The notes below the pieces were generated by a model. The model saw only the letters and a program-made list of their open reading frames with translations. It was not told the origin of the DNA and searched no databases. Made by a program: the position numbers and the translations under genes. Positions 1 through 7,392 of a stretch of 64,000 nt of DNA are shown one piece after another (within the stretch, counting starts at the first letter, position 1; the number at the start of each line of letters is the position of its first letter). The DNA is taken from the NCBI RefSeq assembly GCF_031834595.1, contig NZ_CP115541.1:4334501-4398500 (forward strand), given 5' to 3'. Source of the stretch: Stenotrophomonas oahuensis. Its GTDB lineage: Bacteria; Pseudomonadota; Gammaproteobacteria; Xanthomonadales; Xanthomonadaceae.

Positions 1-734
1 TGCCACGGCGGGAACACGTCACGCAACGACTCGTCCAGCCCGATCTTCTCCTTCAGGAGCTGGCCGTGCAGGACGGTGGCACCCTCGTAATCGAAGGCGA
101 ACCCGTTGGCGGACTGCTGCTGAATGATGACGGCGACCGCCTGCTCCAGCGTCAGGCACTCCAGGGAGTAGTCCTTGCCGTCGATCTTGTCGAACCACGC
201 ATCGGTGACCGTCACGTCCTGCGCGCAGTAGTCGTCCATTTCCTTCAGGAACGGAACGTTCGCCCAGGTGTACCCGAAGTCCTTGGGGTCGAAGTCGCCC
301 TTGTGGATGCCGAGGCGGTAGCCCCAGGCGGCGAGCTTGTGCGTGCCGATCAGGCCCTTCTTCCGGAATTCTTCCGGCAGCTTGCCGGCGCGGAGTAGAC
401 CGAAGTCCACGTCCGCCATGTTCGTCCAGATGACGCGGGACTCCACCAGGGTGTCTCGCTGCACGGTCCCCGGGGTGGGCTTCCAACCGTACAGCTTGAA
501 GAACACCGGATCGTCGTAGCCGACGATGTTCTGACCACCGATTGCCGGAGCGTCCGAAAGCATCTTCAGGCCGTCAGCAATGGTGCCGTCACGCGGCGTG
601 GGGGTGCCGCAGTGGTAATGCGAGTGGTCAGTGAAGCGGTACACGCGCTTGGTGGCGCGGTCGAGGATGTTCAGACAGTGGACCTTGGTGACCTCTTCGA
701 GGAGGCCATCGGTCTCCGCGTCATAAATGAGCAT
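1..734 (-). CDS. T7-like DNA polymerase (gp5 family), N-terminal part only
   Basis: This is the first ~244 residues of a family A phage DNA polymerase; the rest runs off the left edge of the window. The protein opens MLIYDAETDGL, placing Asp5 and Glu7 where T7 gp5 has its 3'-5' exonuclease metal ligands. Later blocks (DFGLLRAGKLP, AAWGYRLGIHKGDF, MDDYCAQDVTVTDAW) match the T7 exonuclease domain closely, the last carrying a further exonuclease Asp. The polymerase domain is not visible. It follows the nucleotidyltransferase-like gene by 12 bases and is the last replication gene seen in the leftward phage operon. It would replicate the phage genome with the primase-helicase and ssDNA-binding protein encoded upstream. 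Confidence 0.93.
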   Translation of the reverse strand, partial: MLIYDAETDGLLEEVTKVHCLNILDRATKRVYRFTDHSHYHCGTPTPRDGTIADGLKMLSDAPAIGGQNIVGYDDPVFFKLYGWKPTPGTVQRDTLVESRVIWTNMADVDFGLLRAGKLPEEFRKKGLIGTHKLAAWGYRLGIHKGDFDPKDFGYTWANVPFLKEMDDYCAQDVTVTDAWFDKIDGKDYSLECLTLEQAVAVIIQQQSANGFAFDYEGATVLHGQLLKEKIGLDESLRDVFPPW

Positions 735-746
735 GAGGTTCCTTGG

Positions 747-1406
747 TCAGTAGCCCCCGGCGACGCGAGGGAGACGTGCGATGTAGCGATAGGCCGTGAC
801 GGTGGACACGAAGGCGCGTGGACTCAGGTACGGGCCGTCGGTGTCGTAGAGGTCGTCCTGAATCTCGTCCAGGGCTTCCGGACGATCCGGCTCCAGGTGG
901 TCCTCCAGCGACACGTCGAGCGTGTAGCCGTAGTCCTGCACGTAGTGGTTGATGCGCTTCACCGTGCGGGGGGTGCCGTTGTTCACGAGGATCACGAGAG
1001 TCTTCGTGACGGCATCGCCGACGGCACCGTGACCGAACAACGTCCGGAGACCACCGTCGGCGTCGTACCACGCGGCCATGCGGCAGCAGCGGAAGTCGAA
1101 ACGCGCGATGGTGTCTTCCGGCGTGCCGTGCATGAAGCCAATCAGGTTGAACTCCATGCCATCCACGTTCCGCTTGAACACGGCGCTGCGGCCCTTCCAC
1201 TCCATGAAGGTATAGTCCCGCGAACACATGGCGACGAAGGCCGCGTCGAAGTCCTCCCGGTTCTGGAAGCACAGATCAACGTCGGCCAGCTTGGTCTTGT
1301 CGTAGTAAGCACGGAGGGCACCGCCCGCGAGGATCGCGGTACGGCGAACAGCCTCCGGCAGCTCCGCGAGCAAATGCTTCGCGTAGCGCGTGACGGTCTG
1401 AGTCAT
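747..1406 (-). CDS. Nucleotidyltransferase-fold phage protein
   Basis: A 219-residue protein with the signature of the polymerase-beta-type nucleotidyltransferase superfamily near the N-terminus: LAGGALRAYY followed by LADVDLCF, that is a GG turn and a D-x-D pair 12-14 residues later. The remainder contains an alpha-helical region but no domain I can name. T7 has no equivalent at this place, between the primase-helicase block and DNA polymerase. It could transfer a nucleotide to an RNA, protein or small molecule, or act as a toxin-like or tRNA-repair enzyme; the sequence does not decide. Function unknown, fold moderately secure. Confidence 0.7.
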   Translation of the reverse strand: MTQTVTRYAKHLLAELPEAVRRTAILAGGALRAYYDKTKLADVDLCFQNREDFDAAFVAMCSRDYTFMEWKGRSAVFKRNVDGMEFNLIGFMHGTPEDTIARFDFRCCRMAAWYDADGGLRTLFGHGAVGDAVTKTLVILVNNGTPRTVKRINHYVQDYGYTLDVSLEDHLEPDRPEALDEIQDDLYDTDGPYLSPRAFVSTVTAYRYIARLPRVAGGY

Positions 1407-1417
1407 GGTTGTTCCAG

Positions 1418-2011
1418 TTAGAAGGCCGGACCCGGTGGAATGAACAGTTCGGGGTCAGGCAGGTTGTCCCCGGAGGGCCAGCTATCCACGAAGGTGCGGA
1501 GCATCACGAGGTTGCACATCATGTGACCGATGTGGCTCTCGCCGGATTCGGCATCAGTGGCCTCGCCGTCGATGTACTGCAAGGCGTGACGTGCGGCGCA
1601 CGCCAGGGGGATATTCCAGTCCATGCCCTTGGCCCAATTCCACTCGGCGTACTTCTTCCTGCCGTAGTCGAACACCTTGGCGCACGAGGACCAATGGTCC
1701 TTCAGGTAGCCCAGGGAGCGCTCAAGGTGCGCCACGTCGCGTTTCGTCTGGAAGTCGCCAAGCGCCTCCAGGGACTTCAGTACGTCGATCATCGCGGAGC
1801 CGGGAACCAGCTTCGGCCCCAGCTCACGACGAATGGACCGCGCAATGACTGCCAGCGGGATCAGGTCGAGCGGGGCCTTGCCGGAGTTGTAGCGCGCGCC
1901 GGAGCCGCGTGCGGTGGAGTTCACGTCACCCACCGCCCCTTTCGGGGCAGTCGGCGGGAACGATGCGGTGGGGATTTTGAAACCGGGATAGACAGGTTGA
2001 CGCGGGAACAT
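1418..2011 (-). CDS. dATP/dGTP diphosphohydrolase-like protein (DUF5664 type)
   Basis: A 197-residue protein. The core reads GARYNSGKAPLDLIPL near residue 40, then KKYAEWNWAKGMDW, AARHALQYIDGE and DAESGESHIGHMMCN. This series of R-Y-N, W-N-W, R-H and E-S-G-x-x-H is characteristic of the phage family annotated as dATP/dGTP diphosphohydrolase N-terminal domain (formerly DUF5664). Such proteins are thought to adjust host nucleotide pools during phage replication. I chose the ATG at 2011 because GAGAGAAC precedes it directly; a longer reading frame to 2086 would overlap the primase-helicase gene. T7 itself lacks this gene. Family assignment is from motif memory; activity is inferred. Confidence 0.72.
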   Translation of the reverse strand: MFPRQPVYPGFKIPTASFPPTAPKGAVGDVNSTARGSGARYNSGKAPLDLIPLAVIARSIRRELGPKLVPGSAMIDVLKSLEALGDFQTKRDVAHLERSLGYLKDHWSSCAKVFDYGRKKYAEWNWAKGMDWNIPLACAARHALQYIDGEATDAESGESHIGHMMCNLVMLRTFVDSWPSGDNLPDPELFIPPGPAF

Positions 2012-2019
2012 GTTCTCTC

Positions 2020-3672
2020 TCAGAAGTCGTTGTTGGTTTCGTCGCGGAAACCGTGGTTGCTCTCTTTGCGTTCCTCTAGGGAACACTCGGTCATCCGACC
2101 GGTGCCTTGGTCGTACATCAGGCCGAGGCAGAGACCGTTGGAGTCGCCCGTGAAGCGGTCTTTCAGGACGCGCAGGATTCGTGGGGAACCCGGCTCCTGC
2201 TTGTTGCCTTCGACGGCGAAGATGAAGTGGCTCCAGAAGACGATGGAGCGCGAGCCGCGAAGGTGCTTCTCCAGCACGCGGCCACCCTCTTCGTGGGACT
2301 TACCCTCGGGCGTGGCGCAGTGGCTGATGTAGTAGAGCGTGGAGTCCAGCTCCATCATCAGCGAGGCCAGCTCGGCCATCATTCGGTCGATCTGCTTGCG
2401 CTCGTCGTCGCCTTCCATCACCGCAGCCAGGGCCGTAATGTGGTCGAGGAAGAAGTCCTGCACGCCGAACGCGTGGCGCATGTACCGCATCTGCTCGATG
2501 ACACGTTCGTAGGTCAGACCGCCGAAGTGATCGAAGAGATAGACGCGGCCCTTCAGGCCACCCAAGGTGGACTTCAGCTTGTCCTTGTCGTACTCCACGC
2601 CGGGGACGTGGTAGCGCACGCCGTCGAGGACGCCAGCGATGGTCTTTGCGGTGTGATGCGGCGGTTCTTCCAGATGGAACAGACCGATCGGTCGGCGTTC
2701 CTTTTCGAGGATCGACGCCTGGACTTGCTTGAACACCGTGGTCTTACCCATGCCGGTGCCGCCTGCGAAGCCGTAGACCTCACCGCGACGGCGACCGTAC
2801 GTCAACGCGTTGAGCGTCGGCCATGCCCATTGCAGCTCGGACATGCTCACGTCTTCCGCAGCCTTGTCGGCCACGTCTTCGATTGCAACGATGCCGTCCG
2901 GACGGTACTCCTTCGCACCCCAAATGGCGTCGATCACGCGGGCACCCTCGCCTGCCAAGTGCGCCTCGTTGGCGTCCTTGAAACCCGCGATGCGGGCGAC
3001 CTTGCACTGGCCCGGAGCGAACAGCGGTGCGCACTCCTGCGCGGCCTTCTGCCCCACGTCGTCGTCATCGAACATCAGGACGACTTCTTGGAACTTCTGG
3101 AGCCACGTCAGCATGCCGGAGAGCGTCTTCTTCGCCGCCGGTGCGCCGTTCGGCAGAGAGACCACCGGCCACTTGTGGGACTGGAGCTGCGAGACCGTCA
3201 GTGCGTCGATTTCGCCTTCGACCACCACGACGCGCTTGCCGCCGTCGCGCCACAGCCACTGGCCGTACAGGCCGACATGCTTGAAGTCGCCGACGGTCTG
3301 GAAGGTCTTGTCCGCCCACCGCAGCTTCTGTGCAATGGGCCGGCCGGCTTCATCGCGATAGGTCGCGATCTGGCACAGCTCGTCGGTCTTGGTCTTCGGA
3401 TGCGGGACGCGACCGACCGTGTAACCCCACTTCTTGCAGGTCTCTTCCGTCAACCCTCTCTTTGCGAGGGCGCGCACATCGCCGTGGTGCATCGGGCGGC
3501 TCTTCTTGCCACCCTCCTGCGCCTGCGGTGCTGCGCCCTCGCCGGGCGTGTAGTGGTTACAGACGAAGCAGTAGGCGTGTCCATCGGTGTAGAGCGCATT
3601 ACCATCGCTGCTGCCACATTCATCGCAGGCACCCTTGCTTACGAGTTCGCTGTCGTTATACGTCTGTTCCAC
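2020..3672 (-). CDS. T7-like DNA primase-helicase (gp4 family)
   Basis: A 550-residue bifunctional replication protein, close to the 566 residues of T7 gp4. The N-terminal zinc finger uses Cys16, Cys19, Cys35 and Cys38, one residue off the T7 positions. A TOPRIM primase core follows (VVVVEGEIDALTVSQL, then LMFDDDDVGQKAA). The C-terminal half is a RecA-like hexameric helicase with Walker A GGTGMGKTT and a DHITALAA segment. It unwinds the duplex ahead of the phage polymerase and makes lagging-strand primers. The C-terminus is acidic and ends DETNNDF, with a terminal Phe, as needed for polymerase contact in T7. It sits between the amidase and the diphosphohydrolase-like gene. Confidence 0.96.
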   Translation of the reverse strand: MEQTYNDSELVSKGACDECGSSDGNALYTDGHAYCFVCNHYTPGEGAAPQAQEGGKKSRPMHHGDVRALAKRGLTEETCKKWGYTVGRVPHPKTKTDELCQIATYRDEAGRPIAQKLRWADKTFQTVGDFKHVGLYGQWLWRDGGKRVVVVEGEIDALTVSQLQSHKWPVVSLPNGAPAAKKTLSGMLTWLQKFQEVVLMFDDDDVGQKAAQECAPLFAPGQCKVARIAGFKDANEAHLAGEGARVIDAIWGAKEYRPDGIVAIEDVADKAAEDVSMSELQWAWPTLNALTYGRRRGEVYGFAGGTGMGKTTVFKQVQASILEKERRPIGLFHLEEPPHHTAKTIAGVLDGVRYHVPGVEYDKDKLKSTLGGLKGRVYLFDHFGGLTYERVIEQMRYMRHAFGVQDFFLDHITALAAVMEGDDERKQIDRMMAELASLMMELDSTLYYISHCATPEGKSHEEGGRVLEKHLRGSRSIVFWSHFIFAVEGNKQEPGSPRILRVLKDRFTGDSNGLCLGLMYDQGTGRMTECSLEERKESNHGFRDETNNDF

Positions 3673-3684
3673 GTTGGAGATACC

Positions 3685-4113
3685 TCAGATGGGGTTATGG
3701 ATCAGCCACTCCTGTACGTCGAAGGAGGGGCAGGCTTTGCCGGAGTTGAGTTCGCGGTGACCGACGATCCGTGCATTCGGATAGGTCTCGCGGAGGCGCT
3801 TCAGCAGGAACTTCAGCTCGTGGTACTGCTGCGGAGTGAAGTTCGCTTCGGGCTTGTTCACGTCGCGCTCGGAGACGCCGCCGACAAGGCAGATGCCGAG
3901 AGACTTGGCGTTGTAGCCCTGCGCATGCGCACCGACCACGGAGTCCTTGCGGCCCTTTTCCAAGGTGCCGTCACGACGGATCACGTAGTGGTAGCCCACG
4001 TCGTTGAAGCCGCGCTGGAGGTGCCACTGGCGGATTTCCTTCACGCCAATGTCCATGGACGGACGTGTGGCCGCGCAATGGACCACCAGATACTTCACGT
4101 TCTCGGGAGTCAT
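3685..4113 (-). CDS. N-acetylmuramoyl-L-alanine amidase (T7 lysozyme, gp3.5 family)
   Basis: A 142-residue zinc amidase very like T7 lysozyme (151 residues). The zinc ligands are visible: His12 in VVHCAATRPS, the His of IVGHREL and the Cys of GKACPSFD. The catalytic Tyr of DVGYHYVI and the Lys before the Cys are also kept. In T7 this enzyme cleaves the amide bond in peptidoglycan and also binds and inhibits the phage RNA polymerase; a T7-like polymerase is encoded nearby, so the same dual role is plausible. Its start overlaps the stop of the RusA-like gene (ATGA at 4110-4113), implying translational coupling. Confidence 0.95.
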   Translation of the reverse strand: MTPENVKYLVVHCAATRPSMDIGVKEIRQWHLQRGFNDVGYHYVIRRDGTLEKGRKDSVVGAHAQGYNAKSLGICLVGGVSERDVNKPEANFTPQQYHELKFLLKRLRETYPNARIVGHRELNSGKACPSFDVQEWLIHNPI

Positions 4114-4502
4114 GCGCCGGACACCTCAACTTCGATGCAGTCCTCTGCATCCCAGGTCTTCTCGATGTAGAACGAATGGACCAGCTTGTCGTCTGCCCAT
4201 ACCTGGGCATCGGTCATCGCATCGAGAACGCCCTTGGCGTAGTTGTCCACGTCAGGTGCCGGCGCAGCCAGCTTCGTGGTCTTCGGCTTGGCGACACGTA
4301 CGATGATTCGCACGGCCACCGGGGTGGTGATGATCGAATCACCGGCGGTCTGCTCACGGATCATCCGCGCCAGCATCGCCTTGTATTCGGTGTATTCCTT
4401 CGGGTGGTACATGGACACGATGGCCTTGCCACCGGGTCGCGGAATCGCACGTCCACGCGGACGCGGCGTAGGCATTGCCTTCGCCTGGAGAATGAGTTGC
4501 AT
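4110..4502 (-). CDS. RusA-like Holliday junction resolvase / endodeoxyribonuclease
   Basis: A 130-residue protein with the RusA signature near its C-terminus: APDVDNYAKGVLDAM followed by WADDKLV, supplying the acidic residues that bind metal in RusA nucleases. It occupies the position of T7 gene 3 (endonuclease I), which does the same job, so this looks like a non-homologous replacement. It probably resolves branched replication intermediates before packaging. The ATG at 4502 is preferred because GGAG lies seven bases upstream; an in-frame extension to 4553 crosses the hairpin at 4524-4544. The N-terminal part is rich in Pro and Arg. Confidence 0.82.
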   Translation of the reverse strand: MQLILQAKAMPTPRPRGRAIPRPGGKAIVSMYHPKEYTEYKAMLARMIREQTAGDSIITTPVAVRIIVRVAKPKTTKLAAPAPDVDNYAKGVLDAMTDAQVWADDKLVHSFYIEKTWDAEDCIEVEVSGA

Positions 4503-4523
4503 GGGTAGGCTCCAGAAACGCGA

Positions 4524-4544
4524 AAGCCCCCTTGCGGGGGCCTT
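4524..4544 (-). terminator. Hairpin between the ssb-like and RusA-like genes
   Basis: A stem of C5/G5 with flanking pairs around a TTGC loop, followed on the minus strand by TTTCG. It lies in the 60-base gap between the ssDNA-binding protein gene and the RusA-like gene. It could be a weak terminator or an RNA processing site, as T7 early transcripts use RNase III sites in such gaps. Confidence 0.5.
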
Positions 4545-4562
4545 CGGTTTCATCAGGGGGAC

Positions 4563-5300
4563 TTAGAAGTCTTCTTCGGCCGAGGTGTCGCCGGCATCGC
4601 CGTCGGCATCGCTGTCGTCCACTTCACCGGCGCTGTCGTCCACGGCGTAACCACCGTCCTCGGCACCGAAGCCGTAGGCCGACGCGTTGCGCTGACCGCC
4701 GGTCACCAGCTCGATGACCTGCACAGCTTCCAGACGCAGCGTCACGCCAACTGCGTTCTCGTTGGCGGCGTAGTACGGGAACAGTTCCACGGCACACTTC
4801 ACGAGGCTACCGCCGTAGATCAGCGGGGGCTTCTTGCCCAGGGACTTGCCCTGGCCGTCGAACAGCTCCGGCTTGCGCTCCCAGGTCTGGCCCGTCTTCG
4901 GACCCGACTTGTACTTGCCGCTGGCCTTCATCTTGACCTTCAGGATGATGCCGCCGGTTTCGTCGCCGGTGGCGTCGTCCAGCTCCGGTTCGCCAATATC
5001 GCGGGCGGTGATTTCCTTCGCCTTCTTCTTGGCCTTGCCGTCACCGGTCATCAGCTCGGCGCGCTTCTCTTCCAGGAATTCGTCGCGGACCTTGACGGCC
5101 AGCTCCAGAATTTCCGGCAGCGTCATGCGGGTCTTGCCCCGCAGACCGTCCACGGCCTCTTCCGGGTTCCCGTAGCGCAGCTTGGTTTCGTACACGCCAT
5201 CGGCGTCGAACTTGGTGTCAGCCACGTTCAGCTTGGGGAACACTGCCGGTGCGCGCGGCAGGAGAATCTTCGGGTAGGACGGACGGTTGTTGTTTGCCAT
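4563..5300 (-). CDS. T7-like ssDNA-binding protein (gp2.5 family)
   Basis: A 245-residue protein with an OB-fold-sized body and a long acidic tail beginning near residue 215 and ending SAEEDF. The acidic tail with a terminal phenylalanine is the hallmark of T7 gp2.5, where it contacts DNA polymerase and the primase-helicase. The mid-region (KYKSGPKTGQTWERKPELFD, GGSLVKCAVELFPYY) resembles phage ssDNA-binding proteins. It would coat single strands and coordinate leading and lagging strand synthesis. Start ATG overlaps the stop of the gene upstream (TAATG at 5298-5302). Confidence 0.85.
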   Translation of the reverse strand: MANNNRPSYPKILLPRAPAVFPKLNVADTKFDADGVYETKLRYGNPEEAVDGLRGKTRMTLPEILELAVKVRDEFLEEKRAELMTGDGKAKKKAKEITARDIGEPELDDATGDETGGIILKVKMKASGKYKSGPKTGQTWERKPELFDGQGKSLGKKPPLIYGGSLVKCAVELFPYYAANENAVGVTLRLEAVQVIELVTGGQRNASAYGFGAEDGGYAVDDSAGEVDDSDADGDAGDTSAEEDF

Positions 5301-5677
5301 TAGGCGGTTACCTCTTCAGTTTGCGTTGCCGACTTGCGGGCGGGGCGGGTGGGAGTACGCGGAGCCGGCGTCGGAGCGGCGGATGCCTCTTCCGTGCCGT
5401 CGTCCACGATGACTTCCCCGGTCGTCACGAACGCACCACGCATCGGAACGCGGTCGATGACGAACAGGAAGGCATGCTGGGAATATTCAAAGTCCACGGT
5501 GCCGTTGATGGCTACCGTCAGGCCGCGCGTCAGGGACAGCACGGTGCCCTTCTCGTCCACCTCGGCGACCGAGACGACGGGCTGGCAGTTGCCCGCGCCG
5601 CGTTCGGCGTTGCGTGCGATGGCTTCGTGGTCCATCAGGAGAACCTTGCGGGAACCTTCGGGAAGAATCTTGGTCAT
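5300..5677 (-). CDS. Phage protein of unknown function, 125 aa
   Basis: I do not recognise this protein. The body (residues ~1-90) is predicted to be mostly beta-strand (VLLMDHEAIARNAERG, RGLTVAINGTVDFEYSQHAF). The last ~35 residues are Ala/Pro/Thr/Arg rich and look disordered. It is coupled at both ends: its start overlaps the upstream stop by four bases and its own stop overlaps the ssDNA-binding protein start, so it is probably made together with the replication proteins. A longer in-frame extension to 5833 is antisense-like in composition and was not used. Confidence 0.7.
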   Translation of the reverse strand: MTKILPEGSRKVLLMDHEAIARNAERGAGNCQPVVSVAEVDEKGTVLSLTRGLTVAINGTVDFEYSQHAFLFVIDRVPMRGAFVTTGEVIVDDGTEEASAAPTPAPRTPTRPARKSATQTEEVTA

Positions 5678-6042
5678 GCGGTAATCAGCCTTTCGCGCAG
5701 TGCGCGGGTATAGAGAAGTTCCATGAAGGCATCGACCTGGGTCTCGCCGTTCGGGATGGTGTAGAGGACGTCCAGCTCTTCGTAGGTGATCGTCCGGGTC
5801 TCGTCCAGCATCTGCTCGGCGAACCACGTGCACGCGGCCTCGTAGTGGCAGATCAGCGCGAGCATGAAGTCGCGGGTGATGGTGACGCGGGCGGTGTACG
5901 CCTCGTCCACACTGATGTTCCTGTAGTCGGAGACCGCACGAGCGAAGCGCGTCCGTCCGTAGTTGCAGGCGTAGATGCCCTTGGCGTCGAGGTCAGGCAA
6001 CGCGAACGCGTACAGGCCGTCGGCCTTATGCGTGGTAGTCAT
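5674..6042 (-). CDS. Phage protein of unknown function, 122 aa
   Basis: Unrecognised early phage protein. It is mainly helical in appearance with several aromatic residues (GIYACNYGRTRFARAV, LALICHYEAACTWFAEQ). The ATG at 6042 is chosen because GTGAGGACTTCT precedes it; an in-frame GTG 12 bases further up is possible. It overlaps the end of the 49-residue gene upstream by 17 bases and the start of the 125-residue gene downstream by four bases, within an unbroken leftward phage operon. Confidence 0.68.
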   Translation of the reverse strand: MTTTHKADGLYAFALPDLDAKGIYACNYGRTRFARAVSDYRNISVDEAYTARVTITRDFMLALICHYEAACTWFAEQMLDETRTITYEELDVLYTIPNGETQVDAFMELLYTRALRERLITA

Positions 6043-6175
6043 AGAAGTCCTCACCGCTGCTCTGCGCGACCGCGAACACCACCTCTTCGGCGGACATGCG
6101 GCTCAGGGTTTCGTCGGCGATGTAGCCCTTCTCGTTCAGCTCGCACAGAGCGTCAGTGACTGCACCGGTGCGCAT
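6026..6175 (-). CDS. Small phage protein, 49 aa
   Basis: A 49-codon reading frame starting MRTGAVTDALCELNEKGYI and ending EDFYDYHA. It fits exactly between its neighbours: its ATG overlaps the upstream TAA (TAATG at 6173-6177) and its end overlaps the next gene. It is acidic and probably helical. I do not recognise it. The coupling and the codon use matching neighbouring phage genes support it as real. Confidence 0.6.
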   Translation of the reverse strand: MRTGAVTDALCELNEKGYIADETLSRMSAEEVVFAVAQSSGEDFYDYHA

Positions 6176-6336
6176 TACAGCTTCCCGCCCAGGAGCATCA
6201 TCAGGATCACCTGACGCTGACCGTCGGAGAAGTGCGGCGCACGCAGGATGCCCGGCTTACGGCGGCGGATGGCCGACGCGAGGATGCGCTTCTGCTTGCG
6301 GTTGAACGGACCACGGGTTTCGACCTGATTGGTCAT
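6175..6336 (-). CDS. Small basic phage protein, 53 aa
   Basis: A 53-residue, strongly basic protein (GPFNRKQKRILASAIRRRKPG) with a hydrophobic end (VILMMLLGGKL). The ATG at 6336 has a clear ribosome binding site, AGGAGAGC, six to nine bases upstream. Its TAA overlaps the next ATG. The charge suggests nucleic acid binding, perhaps an early host-takeover protein, but that is only inference. Confidence 0.62.
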   Translation of the reverse strand: MTNQVETRGPFNRKQKRILASAIRRRKPGILRAPHFSDGQRQVILMMLLGGKL

Positions 6337-6348
6337 GCTGCTCTCCTG

Positions 6349-6627
6349 TTATGCACGGCGAAGCTCGGCCTTCGCGTAATCGCGGAGTGCCTGGAGCTGA
6401 TGGGTGAAGGGGGATTCGGCGTCGGCCATGGCGTTGCGTGCCACGGCCACCACGTCGTGAGGGTTGAGTTCGCACGCCTCGCTCATTGCGACGAGGGCCA
6501 GGGCGGTGCCGACCATTTGGTCAACGGGACGTGCCTGCTGAACGTGGTTCACCGCCGCGACGGCGAGTTGGCGACACGCCGGGATTGCCGGCATGCCGAG
6601 TTGGTCACGAACCTGTCGGGGTTCCAT
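6349..6627 (-). CDS. Phage protein of unknown function, 92 aa
   Basis: A 92-residue, mostly helical protein (QLAVAAVNHVQQARPVDQMVGTAL is broken here for length) with no motif I can name. The ATG at 6627 is supported by GGAGCAAC just upstream. It lies 12 bases before the 53-residue gene and 18 bases after the dioxygenase-like gene, in the early part of the phage operon just downstream of the RNA polymerase. Confidence 0.62.
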   Translation of the reverse strand: MEPRQVRDQLGMPAIPACRQLAVAAVNHVQQARPVDQMVGTALALVAMSEACELNPHDVVAVARNAMADAESPFTHQLQALRDYAKAELRRA

Positions 6628-6645
6628 GGGTTGCTCCGTGAGTGG

Positions 6646-7278
6646 TCACCACGAGAACTGCGTGGCGTCGAGGTAGACCTGGGAGTGCCTGCGCATGACG
6701 CTCAGGACCGGGCGGTCGGGTGCGATGGATCGGTGGGTGAGCCGGACGAAGACGCGCCAGCCGGCCTCGGTGGCCTTGGTGCCGCGATGCGGCGTGCGCT
6801 GATTCATGGAGTACCAGTGCTGCGGCTGGATGGGCTGCGTCGGGTTGCCGTGGTCACGGATCGCCTCGGCCAATGCACGGTGGCTTACCGGCTCCTTCGA
6901 CAGCGCCAAGGGTTCAGCCAGGAACTCAGTCAAGGGACCGTCGGACACCCACAGCAGCATCGGCACGGTCCACTCGTCACCGGTGAGGGAGTAGTCCACC
7001 TCGCCGTCAGCGCCGCGCGGCACGTTGTCGCAGTGCCAGTTGGGGATGCATGGGTACTGGTTCGCCATGAGCATGTGGACCTTGACGTCCACCTCCCACT
7101 CGTCCGGGTTGAACACCGGAGCGTTGTCGAAGAGCGGCTTCAGGTCCGGCATCAGTTCGCCCGCCTGCACCAACGGGCAGCGGAACAGGCCGTTGTGCAT
7201 TCGCTGGATAGTGTCCTGCGGTAGGTCGAGCGGCGCGTGGCCGGCGTGGTGCGGAGTGTGGAAGTAGAACTTGCGCAT
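6646..7278 (-). CDS. Phage protein with Fe(II)/2-oxoglutarate oxygenase-like motif
   Basis: A 210-residue protein immediately downstream of the RNA polymerase. Three spaced elements look like the metal and co-substrate site of a jelly-roll Fe(II)/2-oxoglutarate oxygenase: an H-x-D in NWHCDNVPR (~residue 82), a distal His in RTPHRG (~164) and an Arg in WRVFVRL about ten residues later. I could not assign a substrate; modification of nucleic acid or protein is possible. The ATG at 7278 follows GGAGAGACC. No T7 counterpart is known to me. The oxygenase reading is inferred from motif spacing and is uncertain. Confidence 0.6.
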   Translation of the reverse strand: MRKFYFHTPHHAGHAPLDLPQDTIQRMHNGLFRCPLVQAGELMPDLKPLFDNAPVFNPDEWEVDVKVHMLMANQYPCIPNWHCDNVPRGADGEVDYSLTGDEWTVPMLLWVSDGPLTEFLAEPLALSKEPVSHRALAEAIRDHGNPTQPIQPQHWYSMNQRTPHRGTKATEAGWRVFVRLTHRSIAPDRPVLSVMRRHSQVYLDATQFSW

Positions 7279-7331
7279 GGTCTCTCCATGTGTGCGAAGG
7301 CCCGACCGAAGTGGCCGGGCGTTTGTTTGTG

Positions 7332-7390
7332 CGAGGGTGTGGGGTGAAACCCGGAGCTGCCGTCCATGGCAGCACTTCCACTTGTGGAAG
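7332..7390 (-). promoter_or_regulatory. Repeated block, candidate phage RNA polymerase promoter (copy 1)
   Basis: The plus-strand block CGAGGGTGTGGGGTGAAAC (7332-7350) and the near-palindrome TTCCACTTGTGGAAG (7376-7390) both recur in the same order upstream of the RNA polymerase gene. Read on the minus strand they precede the first gene after the polymerase, where T7-like phages place promoters for their own polymerase. A GC-rich hairpin at about 7299-7320 lies between this block and the next start codon. Confidence 0.5.
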
Positions 7391-7392
7391 TA

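Noticed and set aside
2107..4170. 687-codon rightward frame across the phage primase-helicase and amidase genes
   Set aside because: Both leftward genes carry full catalytic motifs; the rightward frame has none and runs against the phage operon.
4524..4544. Strong terminator splitting the phage operon
   Set aside because: The T-run after the stem is short and genes on both sides belong to one replication module; kept only as a weak terminator or processing hairpin.
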